Shown one piece after another: positions 26,303 through 34,131 of a stretch of 64,000 nucleotides of DNA. Under the pieces are notes generated by a model. That model saw nothing but the letters and a program-made list of their open reading frames with translations, did no database searches and had not been told where the DNA came from. Source of the DNA: Mucilaginibacter sp. (GTDB lineage Bacteria; Bacteroidota; Bacteroidia; Sphingobacteriales; Sphingobacteriaceae); assembly GCA_028288305.1 (NCBI GenBank), contig JAQBOA010000089.1, positions 17,748-81,747 of the forward strand, written 5' to 3'. A program made the position numbers and the translations under genes. Each line of letters begins with the position of its first letter. Position 1 is the stretch's first letter.

Positions 26303-26440
26303 AAGTTATTACTTATAAATGAAATATATTTTGCATTTAGCTGTTAAATCGCATTTTATGCTTTTAAAAAAGAATGGAAGTAAAGAAAATCTATTTGCTT
26401 CGGGTGATTTATAGGTGGATCAACTACAAATAACCACAAA

Positions 26441-26530
26441 TGTCATTTCGACCGCAGGGAGAAAACTTGAACTCTTTGCATAGTCCGTTATGCGCAACGT
26501 TTAAGTTTTCTCCCTGCGGTCGAAATGACA
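26441..26530. repeat. Long palindrome with 28-bp perfect arms (TGTCATTTCGACCG family)
   Basis: The arm 26441-26468 (TGTCATTTCGACCGCAGGGA...) is perfectly complementary to 26503-26530, with a 34-nt loop that itself contains a short dyad. It lies 10 bp beyond the alaS stop codon and may double as its transcript end. The outer TGTCATT start and 28-bp arm length are shared with 30436-30523. Confidence 0.9.
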
Positions 26531-26540
26531 ATATTTTTAA

Positions 26541-29366
26541 TTAAACAATAAAATTCTTTGCTTTTTCAAGTGCACGACCCAACCCACTAACATCACTCCC
26601 CCCTGCTGTAGCAAAAAACGGCTGACCACCTCCACCACCTTTTATTTCTTTAGCAAGTTCGCGGACAATACTGCCTGCGTTCATATTTTTTTCTTTTACC
26701 AGGTTTTCGGCAATCATTACTGTTAAACCGGGTTTACCGTCGATCTCAACAGCCAGTACCAGGAAAAGATTAGGTACAATATCCTTAATCTGATAGGCTA
26801 AATTTTTAACAGCATCGGCATTGGGTAGTTCCACCTTTTGAGCAATAAAGCTAATTCCGTTAATTTTCTCAGCTTTTTGGGCAAGCTCATTTTTTAAACC
26901 TGACGATTTTTCGAGTATTGATTTTTCAATTTCCTTTTTAAGCTTGTTGTTTTCATCAAGCAAGCTTTCTACGCTTTTTGAAATATCTTTCGGATTTTTA
27001 AGCAGTTCTTTTAATTGATTAACCAATTTACTTTGTTCGTTAATATAATTTTCCGCAGCTATGCCGGTAATAGCTTCAATACGGCGCACCCCGGCAGCTA
27101 CAGCGCTTTCAGCAATTATTTTAAAGAAACCGATATGTCCGGTAGCTTTAATATGCGTACCACCGCAAAGCTCTTTGGAGAATTCGTCGTCGAAAGTTAT
27201 TACACGTACAAAATCGCCATACTTTTCGCCAAACAGCGCGGTTACCCCACTGTCTATTGCTTCCTGGTAAGGCACATTGCGTTCTTCTTTTAAACCAATA
27301 TTGTCACGAACCTTTTCATTAACAATGGCTTCTATATGCGCCAATTCATCATCGGTCACTTTTGCGAAATGTGAAAAATCAAAGCGCAGATATTCAGCAT
27401 TAACCAACGAGCCTTTTTGATTTACATGACTGCCCAATACTTGTTTTAAAGCCGCATGAAGCAAATGGGTAGCGCTATGGTTATTCTCAATGCTTTCCCG
27501 CCGTTCTTTGTCGACAATAGCTGTAAGTGCATCACCAATAGCTTCGTTATCTGGCAGTTTATCAACATAATGAACAATCAGGCCATTTTCTTTTTTGGTA
27601 TCGGTTACTTCTATAATCTCACCATCGGGAAAAACCAGCTCGCCGGTATCCCCTACCTGTCCGCCGCTTTCAGCATAAAAAGGTGTTTTGTCTAATACAA
27701 TTTGGTATTGCTCTTTTCCTTTGGCAGTTACTTTGCGGTATTTTATAATGTGGGCAATAGTTTCCGTTTCATCGTAACCGGTAAACTCAACAGTATCATC
27801 GTCTTTTAAAACTATCCAGTCGCCGGTATCAATGGCAGTGGCGGCACGGGAGCGGGATTTTTGTTGTTGGAGTTCGATTTCAAAACCATCCAAATCGACA
27901 ATCCATCCATTTTCTTTTGCTATTAACTGTATCAAATCGAGAGGAAAGCCATATGTATCATATATTTCAAATGCAACTTTTCCATTAATAAGATAAGGCT
28001 GATTTAAGACTTTACTTAAATCGTATTCGTTTTTATTAAGCTTGCCAATTACTTTAAATCTTTCAGCGGCTCTTTCTAATTCATTTAAATTCAAACGTTC
28101 AAGTCCTTTTTCAAGAGTTCTCAAAAAAGAATTCTCTTCTTCCAAAACCACCTTCTGCACAAAATCCTTCTGGTTGTATAATTCATGAAACACCCCTTTA
28201 AACTGATCCGCCAATAATGGCACCAACTGGTTTAAAAATGGTTCTTTGAATCCTAAATATTGATAAGAATACCTAACCGCCCTGCGTAAAATACGGCGAA
28301 TAACGTAACCGGCTTTATTATTAGATGGTAGTTGACCGTCAGCAATAGCAAAACTGATTGCTCGGATGTGGTCGGCCATTACACGCATGGCAATGTCTGT
28401 TTTCGCCTCACCTAAATCCTCTCCAAAGGAAGCCCCCTCTAAATCTCCCCCGGTTGGGGAGACTTTTTTGTTTTGGGTTTCATTTTCAGTTTCCACATTA
28501 GAACCTTCTCCTTTGGAGAGGGCAGGGTGAGGCACTTGAGGCGCTTGATAAGGTATTCCGCTTTTCTCCGCAATAAACTGTATCAACGGCTGAAATACAT
28601 CTGTATCATAGTTAGAAGTTTTCCCTTGCAGTACCCTTACCAACCGCTCAAAGCCCAAACCAGTATCCACATGTTTTGCAGGTAAAGATTGTAATGATCC
28701 ATCCTTCAACCGGTTAAACTGCATAAACACGTTATTCCATATCTCAATCACCTGGTCATGGTCCGCATTAACCAAACTTTGGCCTTTCACTTTTAACCTT
28801 TCACCTTCTTCCCTACTATCGTAATGTATCTCTGAGCAAGGACCGCAGGGTCCAGATTCGCCCATTTCCCAAAAATTATCTTTTTTGTTACCCGGTAAAA
28901 TATGTGATTCGTCAACATATTGTTTCCATAGATTGTAGGTTTCTGTATCTTTTTCAAGCCCTTCTTTTTCATCGCCTTCAAAATAGGTTACATAAAGTCT
29001 GTCTTTAGGCAGTTTATAAACTTCCGTCAGCAGTTCCCAGCTCCAGGCAATGGCTTCCTTCTTAAAGTAGTCGCCAAAGCTCCAGTTACCCAGCATCTCG
29101 AACATGGTATGGTGATAGGTATCAATACCCACCTCTTCCAAATCGTTATGCTTGCCTGATACGCGCAGACAGCGTTGCGTGTCAGCAACACGGGGAAATT
29201 TCGCGGCTTCCTCACCCAAAAAAATGGACTTGAATTGGTTCATACCCGCATTGGTGAACATCAATGTAGGGTCGTTTTTTACAACAATAGGTGCTGAGGG
29301 AACAATAACATGTCCTTTTGATGCAAAAAAATCAAGAAAAGCCTGGCGTATTTCGGTAGCTGTCAT
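26541..29366 (-). CDS. alaS: Alanyl-tRNA synthetase with in-frame repeat insertion
   Basis: Class II synthetase that charges tRNA-Ala. The order is aminoacylation core (FTNAGMNQFK), ADHIRAISFAIADGQ, editing domain with HSATHLLHAAL and CGGTHIKATGHIG (zinc ligands), and the C-Ala domain ending GGGGGQPFFATAGG. At 941 residues it is longer than the approximately 870-880 usual for the family. Part of the excess is a 47-codon segment after residues IPYQ (28404-28544) whose DNA is a palindromic repeat also found between genes. A second mild expansion may lie near residues 440-470. A TAnnTTTG box ends 7 nt before the ATG. Confidence 0.96.
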   Translation of the reverse strand: MTATEIRQAFLDFFASKGHVIVPSAPIVVKNDPTLMFTNAGMNQFKSIFLGEEAAKFPRVADTQRCLRVSGKHNDLEEVGIDTYHHTMFEMLGNWSFGDYFKKEAIAWSWELLTEVYKLPKDRLYVTYFEGDEKEGLEKDTETYNLWKQYVDESHILPGNKKDNFWEMGESGPCGPCSEIHYDSREEGERLKVKGQSLVNADHDQVIEIWNNVFMQFNRLKDGSLQSLPAKHVDTGLGFERLVRVLQGKTSNYDTDVFQPLIQFIAEKSGIPYQAPQVPHPALSKGEGSNVETENETQNKKVSPTGGDLEGASFGEDLGEAKTDIAMRVMADHIRAISFAIADGQLPSNNKAGYVIRRILRRAVRYSYQYLGFKEPFLNQLVPLLADQFKGVFHELYNQKDFVQKVVLEEENSFLRTLEKGLERLNLNELERAAERFKVIGKLNKNEYDLSKVLNQPYLINGKVAFEIYDTYGFPLDLIQLIAKENGWIVDLDGFEIELQQQKSRSRAATAIDTGDWIVLKDDDTVEFTGYDETETIAHIIKYRKVTAKGKEQYQIVLDKTPFYAESGGQVGDTGELVFPDGEIIEVTDTKKENGLIVHYVDKLPDNEAIGDALTAIVDKERRESIENNHSATHLLHAALKQVLGSHVNQKGSLVNAEYLRFDFSHFAKVTDDELAHIEAIVNEKVRDNIGLKEERNVPYQEAIDSGVTALFGEKYGDFVRVITFDDEFSKELCGGTHIKATGHIGFFKIIAESAVAAGVRRIEAITGIAAENYINEQSKLVNQLKELLKNPKDISKSVESLLDENNKLKKEIEKSILEKSSGLKNELAQKAEKINGISFIAQKVELPNADAVKNLAYQIKDIVPNLFLVLAVEIDGKPGLTVMIAENLVKEKNMNAGSIVRELAKEIKGGGGGQPFFATAGGSDVSGLGRALEKAKNFIV
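28404..28544 (-). repeat. Palindromic element inserted in frame into alaS
   Basis: 141 nt (47 codons) between codons for IPYQ and KTDIAMR. The outer arms are complementary (sense CCTCACCCTGCCCTCTCC... against ...GGAGAGGATTTAGGTGAGGC) and an inner GTCTCCCCAACCGGGGGAGA dyad lies between. A 27-nt block, 28404-28430, is identical (inverted) to intergenic 62731-62757, and the order of blocks matches 2861-2920. Translated residues are polar and low-complexity (SKGEGSNVETENETQN). Confidence 0.8.
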
Positions 29367-29373
29367 AATTGGG

Positions 29374-29381
29374 CAAAGTTA
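29374..29381 (-). promoter_or_regulatory. Candidate -7 box for alaS
   Basis: The minus strand reads TAACTTTG (TAnnTTTG), 7 nt before the alaS ATG. Confidence 0.5.
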
Positions 29382-29396
29382 ATTAATAGAATGAAA

Positions 29397-29440
29397 TTGT
29401 CTGAATCAGGATTGACAGGATTTAAGGATTTTCAGGATTA
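29397..29440. repeat. TGTCTGAATCAGGATT family (copy 3, single arm)
   Basis: TTGTCTGAATCAGGATTGAC, then AGGATTTAAGGATTTTCAGG. It matches one arm of the repeats at 14454 and 16068, and no inverted partner is present. Confidence 0.7.
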
Positions 29441-29458
29441 CTTTTAAAATTAAAATAC

Positions 29459-29466
29459 TAAATTTG
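29459..29466 (+). promoter_or_regulatory. Candidate -7 box for the toxin-antitoxin pair
   Basis: TAAATTTG matches TAnnTTTG and ends 3 nt before the antitoxin ATG at 29470. Confidence 0.45.
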
Positions 29467-29469
29467 TTT

Positions 29470-29688
29470 ATGGAGACTCTAAAAATAGATATTCAAAGCG
29501 AACAAGAAAAGAAAGTTCTTTTAGCTTTCCTGGATAGTTTGAATTATCACTATAGAACTGATAGTGATGATTACATATTGACCGATGAGCAAATAAAAAA
29601 AATGGTTGACCGTAAAGCTGATTTTCTCTCCGGTAAAACAACTTCCCGCCCATGGAGTGAAATCAAACAGAGATACGAAGGTGTTTAA
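29470..29688 (+). CDS. Putative type II antitoxin
   Basis: A 72-residue protein from the ATG at 29470 (a TTG at 29464 is less likely). METLKIDIQSEQEKKVLLAF is followed by a helix-rich tail ending RPWSEIKQRYEGV. The C-terminal 'W.EIK..Y' pattern is typical of small antitoxins paired with RelE/ParE-type toxins in Bacteroidota. It should neutralise the toxin encoded at 29681, whose GTG start overlaps its 3' end by 8 bp, and may autoregulate the pair. No clear DNA-binding motif is recognisable. Confidence 0.65.
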   Translation: METLKIDIQSEQEKKVLLAFLDSLNYHYRTDSDDYILTDEQIKKMVDRKADFLSGKTTSRPWSEIKQRYEGV

Positions 29689-29971
29689 AATTGAATTATT
29701 AGCAGAAGCAGAGGATGAATTATCTGATGCTTATGATTGGTATGAAGATCAGCAAACATCATTAGGAAATAAATTTTATAATGAAGTAAATCATTATTTA
29801 AACCTTATTGAACACAATCCACACCAATTTCCGATTAAATATATTGAAGAATTACGTTCTGCTTCATTAAATAAGTTTCCTTATGTTATCATTTATTGGA
29901 TTGATGACATAAACCTCAATGTTTTTGTTGTGTCCATTTTCCATACCAGCAGGAACCCTAAATATTACTGA
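29681..29971 (+). CDS. RelE/ParE-family toxin
   Basis: A 96-residue protein starting at GTG 29681, overlapping the antitoxin gene by 8 bp; the longer open frame from 29606 has an unrelated N-terminus. The segment IELLAEAEDELSDAYDWYEDQ, with the downstream FYNEVNHYLNLIEHNPHQFP and the terminal FPYVIIYWIDDINLNVFVVS, then HTSRNPKYY, is the classic RelE/ParE fold pattern. Members are mRNA interferases or gyrase poisons; which applies here cannot be told. Only the shorter frame makes an ordinary-length toxin. Confidence 0.82.
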   Translation: MFKIELLAEAEDELSDAYDWYEDQQTSLGNKFYNEVNHYLNLIEHNPHQFPIKYIEELRSASLNKFPYVIIYWIDDINLNVFVVSIFHTSRNPKYY

Positions 29972-30041
29972 TATTAATAATACAGTTAAAACTTTCGGAC
30001 TTTTCCGACTTTCGGACTCCCTGACTTTCCAACTTAAAGTA

Positions 30042-30049
30042 TATCTTTG
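30042..30049 (+). promoter_or_regulatory. Candidate -7 box for the MerR gene
   Basis: TATCTTTG matches TAnnTTTG and ends 3 nt before the ATG at 30053, implying leaderless expression. Confidence 0.5.
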
Positions 30050-30052
30050 CAT

Positions 30053-30388
30053 ATGCCTTACAAAGAACGCGAAATCAGCAAGATGTACTATACTATGGGT
30101 GAGGTAGCTGCTCTTTTTGATGTAAACCAATCGCTGATCAGGTTTTATGAAAAAGAATTTGATATACTTCAGCCAAAAAAAAATAAAAAAGGCAACCGTT
30201 ACTTTACCCCGGAAGATATTGATAACCTGAAAATTATTTTTAACCTCATCAGGGAAAAAGGCTACACTTTAAACGGCGCAAAAGAGTATCTGAAAAGTAA
30301 TATATCCGGTACTAAAGACAATCAGCGGGTGATCAGTTCGCTGGAAAACCTAAAAAAATTCCTTATCGAAGTGCGCGACGAGTTGTAA
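30053..30388 (+). CDS. MerR-family transcriptional regulator
   Basis: A 111-residue protein. The N-terminal winged helix YYTMGEVAALFDVNQSLIRFYEKEF matches MerR HTH_17/MerR_1 domains, and the wing/dimer helix includes NRYFTPEDIDNLKIIFNLI. There is no long effector-binding C-terminus, so it resembles the short MerR-like proteins of Bacteroidota. The comEC gene follows on the same strand; a repeat lies between the stop codon and its likely start. Confidence 0.88.
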   Translation: MPYKEREISKMYYTMGEVAALFDVNQSLIRFYEKEFDILQPKKNKKGNRYFTPEDIDNLKIIFNLIREKGYTLNGAKEYLKSNISGTKDNQRVISSLENLKKFLIEVRDEL

Positions 30389-30435
30389 TTGTTGATTGAA
30401 AGCCTATCTTTATTTTTTACATATTTTAAAAAATA

Positions 30436-30523
30436 TGTCATTGCGAGCGATAGCGTGGCAATCTCCGCCATGCATTACGGCTATGCAAAGTTCGCGATTG
30501 CCACGCTATCGCTCGCAATGACA
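30436..30523. repeat. Long palindrome with 28-bp perfect arms at the comEC start
   Basis: The arm 30436-30463 (TGTCATTGCGAGCGATAGCG...) is perfectly complementary to 30496-30523; the loop is 32 nt. The right arm contains the ATG at 30518 that is the best comEC start, so the start codon lies in the stem. The core GCGAGCGATAGCGTGGCAATC is a variant of the element at 21231. Confidence 0.9.
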
Positions 30524-32638
30524 ATTGAGTCACCTATGCTCGCAAATCACAAAGGGGAAATACCTGTTGTTATATTACTGCTTCCTTTTTTGATGGGCAT
30601 TGGGCTTGGGTTTAATTTGTTATCGGGCGCAAATACAATCTGGCTAATAGCCTCATTCTTTTTCCTGACCCTTGTATTTGTCCTGTTAAATTTCAATTAC
30701 AATAAGTTTAAGCTGTATAAATTCAGGTGGATTGGCGGCTTACTCATTACCTTAATGTTATTTTTATTTGGTTGGTTAAACGTTGTAAGTTATAAAGAGC
30801 TTAATAACGGCAATCACTTTTCAAAAATCCCCGCTCAATACCTTGTTGTAAAAATCAGTAACGAACCAAATATAAAAAACGGCCTAACGCGCTTTACTGC
30901 TGATATAATTGAAAATGTAAATACCGGCAAAAAATCCAGCGTAAGCGGAACATTGCTCGTAACCACAAAAGATAGTTCTGCTAAGGATCTTTACTACGGC
31001 GATGAGTTACTGATCCCTGCAAAATATAACACGATTGAGCCTCCTTTAGTCCCGGCAGCTTTTAATTATAAGCAATACCTCGCTAATCAAAACATTTTCT
31101 ACCAGGCTTATTTGCTTCCCAAACAGTATGTAATAGTAAATACCAATGTCGGAAACCCCATTATTGCTTATTCGTTACGCTTAAGGCAGCGCCTTGTTGA
31201 AAAACTAAAACACAACATGCGGGATACCGACGCCATTGCGGTTGCATCAACCTTGATTTTAGGTTATAAAGCTGATTTAAGCAGTGATGTTTTGCAGGCT
31301 TATTCCAAAACGGGTACTATTCATGTACTTTCAGTTTCGGGCGCACATGTGGCAATAATTTATATTCTGCTTACCCTTATTTTTGGGTTTTTGGATCGTT
31401 ATAAACATGGCAAACTGCTAAAAGCAATCATTATTATTGCCATCATCTGGTATTATTCACTGCTTTCAGGATTTTCACCGGCGGTTTGTCGTGCAGCGGT
31501 AATGATTAGTATGGTTATTATTGGTAAAACCTATAGCCGATACATTAACACATTAAATATACTGGCAATTTCGGCTTTCTTACTTTTATTGTACGATCCC
31601 TTTTTTATAACCGATGCAGGTTTTCAATTATCATACCTCGCTGTTTGCGGCCTTATCGTTTTTCAGCCTATCGTGTACAAATGGTTTAAGTTCAAAAATA
31701 AATGGGCCGATAAATTATGGGCGCTCAGTTCTGTTTCTTTAGCCGCCCAGGTAATTACTTTTCCTTTAAGTGCCTTCTATTTCCACCAATTCCCGGTTTA
31801 TTTTTTAATCAGCAACCTGTTCATTATCATTCCTTCAACAGTAATCATGTATTCGGGTATACTTTTTTTATTGCTGCCGCAAATACCAATAATTTCTAAG
31901 TCCTTAGCATATATTCTGGAAAGATCCATTATAATAATGAACAAAACACTGACTATTATTGAGCATACACCTTATGCCAGTATTAGTAAAATATGGCTTA
32001 CCACATCCGAATATTTGCTATTATATGCTATGATCATTAGCCTTTTTTATTTTTTGTATGATAAAAAATTGTGGCTACTTAAGGCGAGCTTAATTTGTAC
32101 CTTATTATTTTGCCTGAGTATTAGCATAAAAAGGATCCGTTTATCAGGGTCAGATAATATTGCATGGTTAAATCTTAAAAAGCATAAAGGGGTAGTTTTT
32201 AAAAATGGAAATAACGCAATTGTACTATCTGATCTCAAGTCGACCGATAAAAATTACCAATATTCCATACAACCTTATCTTGATAGCTGCCAGGTAAGCA
32301 ATGTCAAACTGCTGGATTTAAACCAGGATATTAAAACTGATTGGATGATGAAAAAATATAATCTTATTCAGTTTTTGAATAAAAAAATATTTATTTATAA
32401 TCGTAAACTTAGAAATAATTTATTCTCTCAAAAATTAAAAACCGACTATATTTATCTCACCGGCGATAAGGATTTAGGATTAAATGAAATAAATAGTAAC
32501 TTCAATTACCAAATACTTATTTTAGATGGAAGCAATTCAGATTATTTAATAAGCAATGTAAAACAATTAAATAAAAATAAACGCGACAGTTATATTATAT
32601 TAAAAAGTAACAAATCGTTCATTTCCGTATCTAACTAA
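30518..32638 (+). CDS. comEC: ComEC/Rec2-family DNA uptake channel
   Basis: Inner-membrane protein of natural transformation that passes single-stranded DNA. The ComEC domain carries SVSGAHVAIIYILL, YSLLSGFSPAVCRAAVM and DAGFQLSYLAVCGL, with about ten membrane spans, after an N-terminal DUF4131-like segment with several spans. The C-terminal 130 residues are a small soluble domain lacking the His/Asp metal ligands of the beta-lactamase-like domain found in longer ComEC. Start: the frame is open from TTG 30389, but that would translate the palindrome; I prefer ATG 30518 (706 residues), with ATG 30536 as an alternative. Confidence 0.88.
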   Translation: MTIESPMLANHKGEIPVVILLLPFLMGIGLGFNLLSGANTIWLIASFFFLTLVFVLLNFNYNKFKLYKFRWIGGLLITLMLFLFGWLNVVSYKELNNGNHFSKIPAQYLVVKISNEPNIKNGLTRFTADIIENVNTGKKSSVSGTLLVTTKDSSAKDLYYGDELLIPAKYNTIEPPLVPAAFNYKQYLANQNIFYQAYLLPKQYVIVNTNVGNPIIAYSLRLRQRLVEKLKHNMRDTDAIAVASTLILGYKADLSSDVLQAYSKTGTIHVLSVSGAHVAIIYILLTLIFGFLDRYKHGKLLKAIIIIAIIWYYSLLSGFSPAVCRAAVMISMVIIGKTYSRYINTLNILAISAFLLLLYDPFFITDAGFQLSYLAVCGLIVFQPIVYKWFKFKNKWADKLWALSSVSLAAQVITFPLSAFYFHQFPVYFLISNLFIIIPSTVIMYSGILFLLLPQIPIISKSLAYILERSIIIMNKTLTIIEHTPYASISKIWLTTSEYLLLYAMIISLFYFLYDKKLWLLKASLICTLLFCLSISIKRIRLSGSDNIAWLNLKKHKGVVFKNGNNAIVLSDLKSTDKNYQYSIQPYLDSCQVSNVKLLDLNQDIKTDWMMKKYNLIQFLNKKIFIYNRKLRNNLFSQKLKTDYIYLTGDKDLGLNEINSNFNYQILILDGSNSDYLISNVKQLNKNKRDSYIILKSNKSFISVSN

Positions 32639-32700
32639 AAATAATAAAATTTATCCGAATTAATAAAAACCTTAAATTGTACTAAAACAAATCTTTATTT

Positions 32701-33333
32701 ATGAATTTTAAACTTTTTAACGTTGCCCTGGGCATAGTGCTTACTGCAACTACTATGGGCGCCAGCGCACAAAAAACCTATACATCAGGTATGGTTTCTT
32801 ATCCTACACAAATGCAGGGACAAACGGTTGATGTTAAAGAATACTTTACTTCTGATTCAAGTGCTGCGGTAATGACTATGGGTCCTGCAAATATCAAAGT
32901 ATTGACCACTGCTAAACATGATTATTTAGCTGTTATAGTTGACGTACCTGTTGCTTCCATTAAAAAAGCCGGAATTGCATCACCGTCAGAACTTGAAGAA
33001 GCAATGGCTGCTGTACCTACTTTTACCTTCACACCAACTACTGAAACAAAACAGATTTCGGGTTTTAATTGCAAAAAAGTAGTAGCTAAGGATTCAAAAA
33101 GCGGCAAAACATATGATGTATGGATAACTAACGACGTAAGTGTACCGCCAACTGCTTTCCCGTTTTATTATGCATCTATCGGTGGTTTCCCTGTACAATT
33201 CACAGCTTTTCAACAAGGACAGGAAATAAATATTACTGTCGCATCAGTATCAGATCAGAAAGCTCCAGCCGGAACCTTTGCAATCCCCAAAGATTTTGAA
33301 AAAGGAACATTAGCCGATCTTAGACCTCAATAA
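32701..33333 (+). CDS. Secreted DUF4412/GLPGLI-like protein
   Basis: A 210-residue exported protein (signal peptide ends GASAQ, residue 23). Residues 25-60 form a beta-rich YTSGMVSYPTQMQGQTVDVKEY segment. A central ETKQISGFNCKKVVAKDSKSG followed by YDVWITND matches the pattern of DUF4412 and GLPGLI periplasmic proteins, where a Cys-Lys-Lys and W-[IT]-x-D block is conserved. Function is unknown; it probably binds a hydrophobic ligand. A very strong terminator follows at 33348. Confidence 0.7.
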   Translation: MNFKLFNVALGIVLTATTMGASAQKTYTSGMVSYPTQMQGQTVDVKEYFTSDSSAAVMTMGPANIKVLTTAKHDYLAVIVDVPVASIKKAGIASPSELEEAMAAVPTFTFTPTTETKQISGFNCKKVVAKDSKSGKTYDVWITNDVSVPPTAFPFYYASIGGFPVQFTAFQQGQEINITVASVSDQKAPAGTFAIPKDFEKGTLADLRPQ

Positions 33334-33347
33334 TATAAAGTTCTTAC

Positions 33348-33390
33348 AATCTTAAAAGGGATTAGCTAAATGTTTATCCCTTTTAAGATT
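33348..33390. terminator. Strong hairpin between convergent genes
   Basis: AATCTTAAAAGGGAT (33348-33362) pairs perfectly with 33376-33390 across a 13-nt loop. It ends the DUF4412-like gene transcript, and the last arm touches the stop of the leftward ferritin-like gene. Confidence 0.8.
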
Positions 33391-34004
33391 TACAACAAAA
33401 TTAAGTTTTGAGCTAAAGCTCCTACCCATTTTATAAATAAAGAGGATTCCAATTCTACCGCTTTATTTGCATGCACTTCCCAATCAGGCGAAAAGTTTTT
33501 GAGCTGGTTTAGCATTTCTTCCAAATGCCCTTCTTCCTCTAAAATGATCGATTTTACATTTACCTTACTTCCTGCTTTTTCAAGCGCTTCCTGGTAAACC
33601 GGGTAAAGTTCATCAGCACGTACTTCAATGGCATAAGTAACCAACAGGTATGCAGCAAAACGCAATTCTTTTCCGGTAAGCTTAAGTTCATTTTTCAAAT
33701 AGCGGCATACATCTATATCTAATTGGTTCAAATAATACCGGCTGTAAGCAGGAGCTAATAAATACTCTGCAGCATAAGTTGGGCACAAGCCTTCACCCTC
33801 TTTTTCAATTTGTTTTTTCAGATAAAAAGCATGACGGTGTTCTTCGGCAGCGTGTTTTAATATAATATAAGTAACAGTAAGCGGATCTTCACTGGCCGAT
33901 ATTTTACGCGCACCGGTATTTTCCATTAATGACAATGTATTTAACCAGCGCGCATGCAGTTGATCATCAGCAATAATTTGTGGTAATAGGGTATTTAGTT
34001 CCAT
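33390..34004 (-). CDS. Ferritin-like diiron protein, unknown function
   Basis: A 204-residue all-helical protein. Two ExxH motifs (EEHRH near residue 55 and EEEGHLEE near residue 157) and an intervening EVRADELY Glu are arranged as in carboxylate-bridged diiron proteins (ferritin, RNR R2, MiaE-like hydroxylases). This predicts oxygen-dependent chemistry or metal storage. The gene follows bioA on the same strand, with a 125-bp gap filled by a repeat, so it may or may not be co-transcribed with bioA. Similarity to MiaE (tRNA hydroxylase) is plausible but unproven. Confidence 0.6.
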   Translation of the reverse strand: MELNTLLPQIIADDQLHARWLNTLSLMENTGARKISASEDPLTVTYIILKHAAEEHRHAFYLKKQIEKEGEGLCPTYAAEYLLAPAYSRYYLNQLDIDVCRYLKNELKLTGKELRFAAYLLVTYAIEVRADELYPVYQEALEKAGSKVNVKSIILEEEGHLEEMLNQLKNFSPDWEVHANKAVELESSLFIKWVGALAQNLILL

Positions 34005-34017
34005 ATTTATATCTTTT

Positions 34018-34131
34018 GGATTTCACCGATTTTTGAACGATTACACTGATTTGGATTAACGAAGTAATGATCCCTAAAAATCGGTGAAATCTTTTTCTAA
34101 TCAGTGTAATCTTTATCTAATCGGTGAAATC
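34018..34131. repeat. Repeat of ATCGGTGAAATC / GATTTCACCGAT units
   Basis: GGATTTCACCGATTTTTGAA (from 34018) is inverted as AAAAATCGGTGAAATC near 34075, and the AATCGGTGAAATC / AATCAGTGTAATC unit is then iterated to 34131. It runs into the bioA stop codon. It is a known style of Bacteroidota intergenic repeat. Confidence 0.75.

Noticed and set aside
27015..28685. Several open frames antisense to alaS
   Set aside because: They are shadows of a long conserved gene, with no family motif or start context.
29606..29680. Longer start for the ParE/RelE-type toxin
   Set aside because: The added 25 residues are the out-of-frame antitoxin text; family-like sequence begins at the GTG at 29681.
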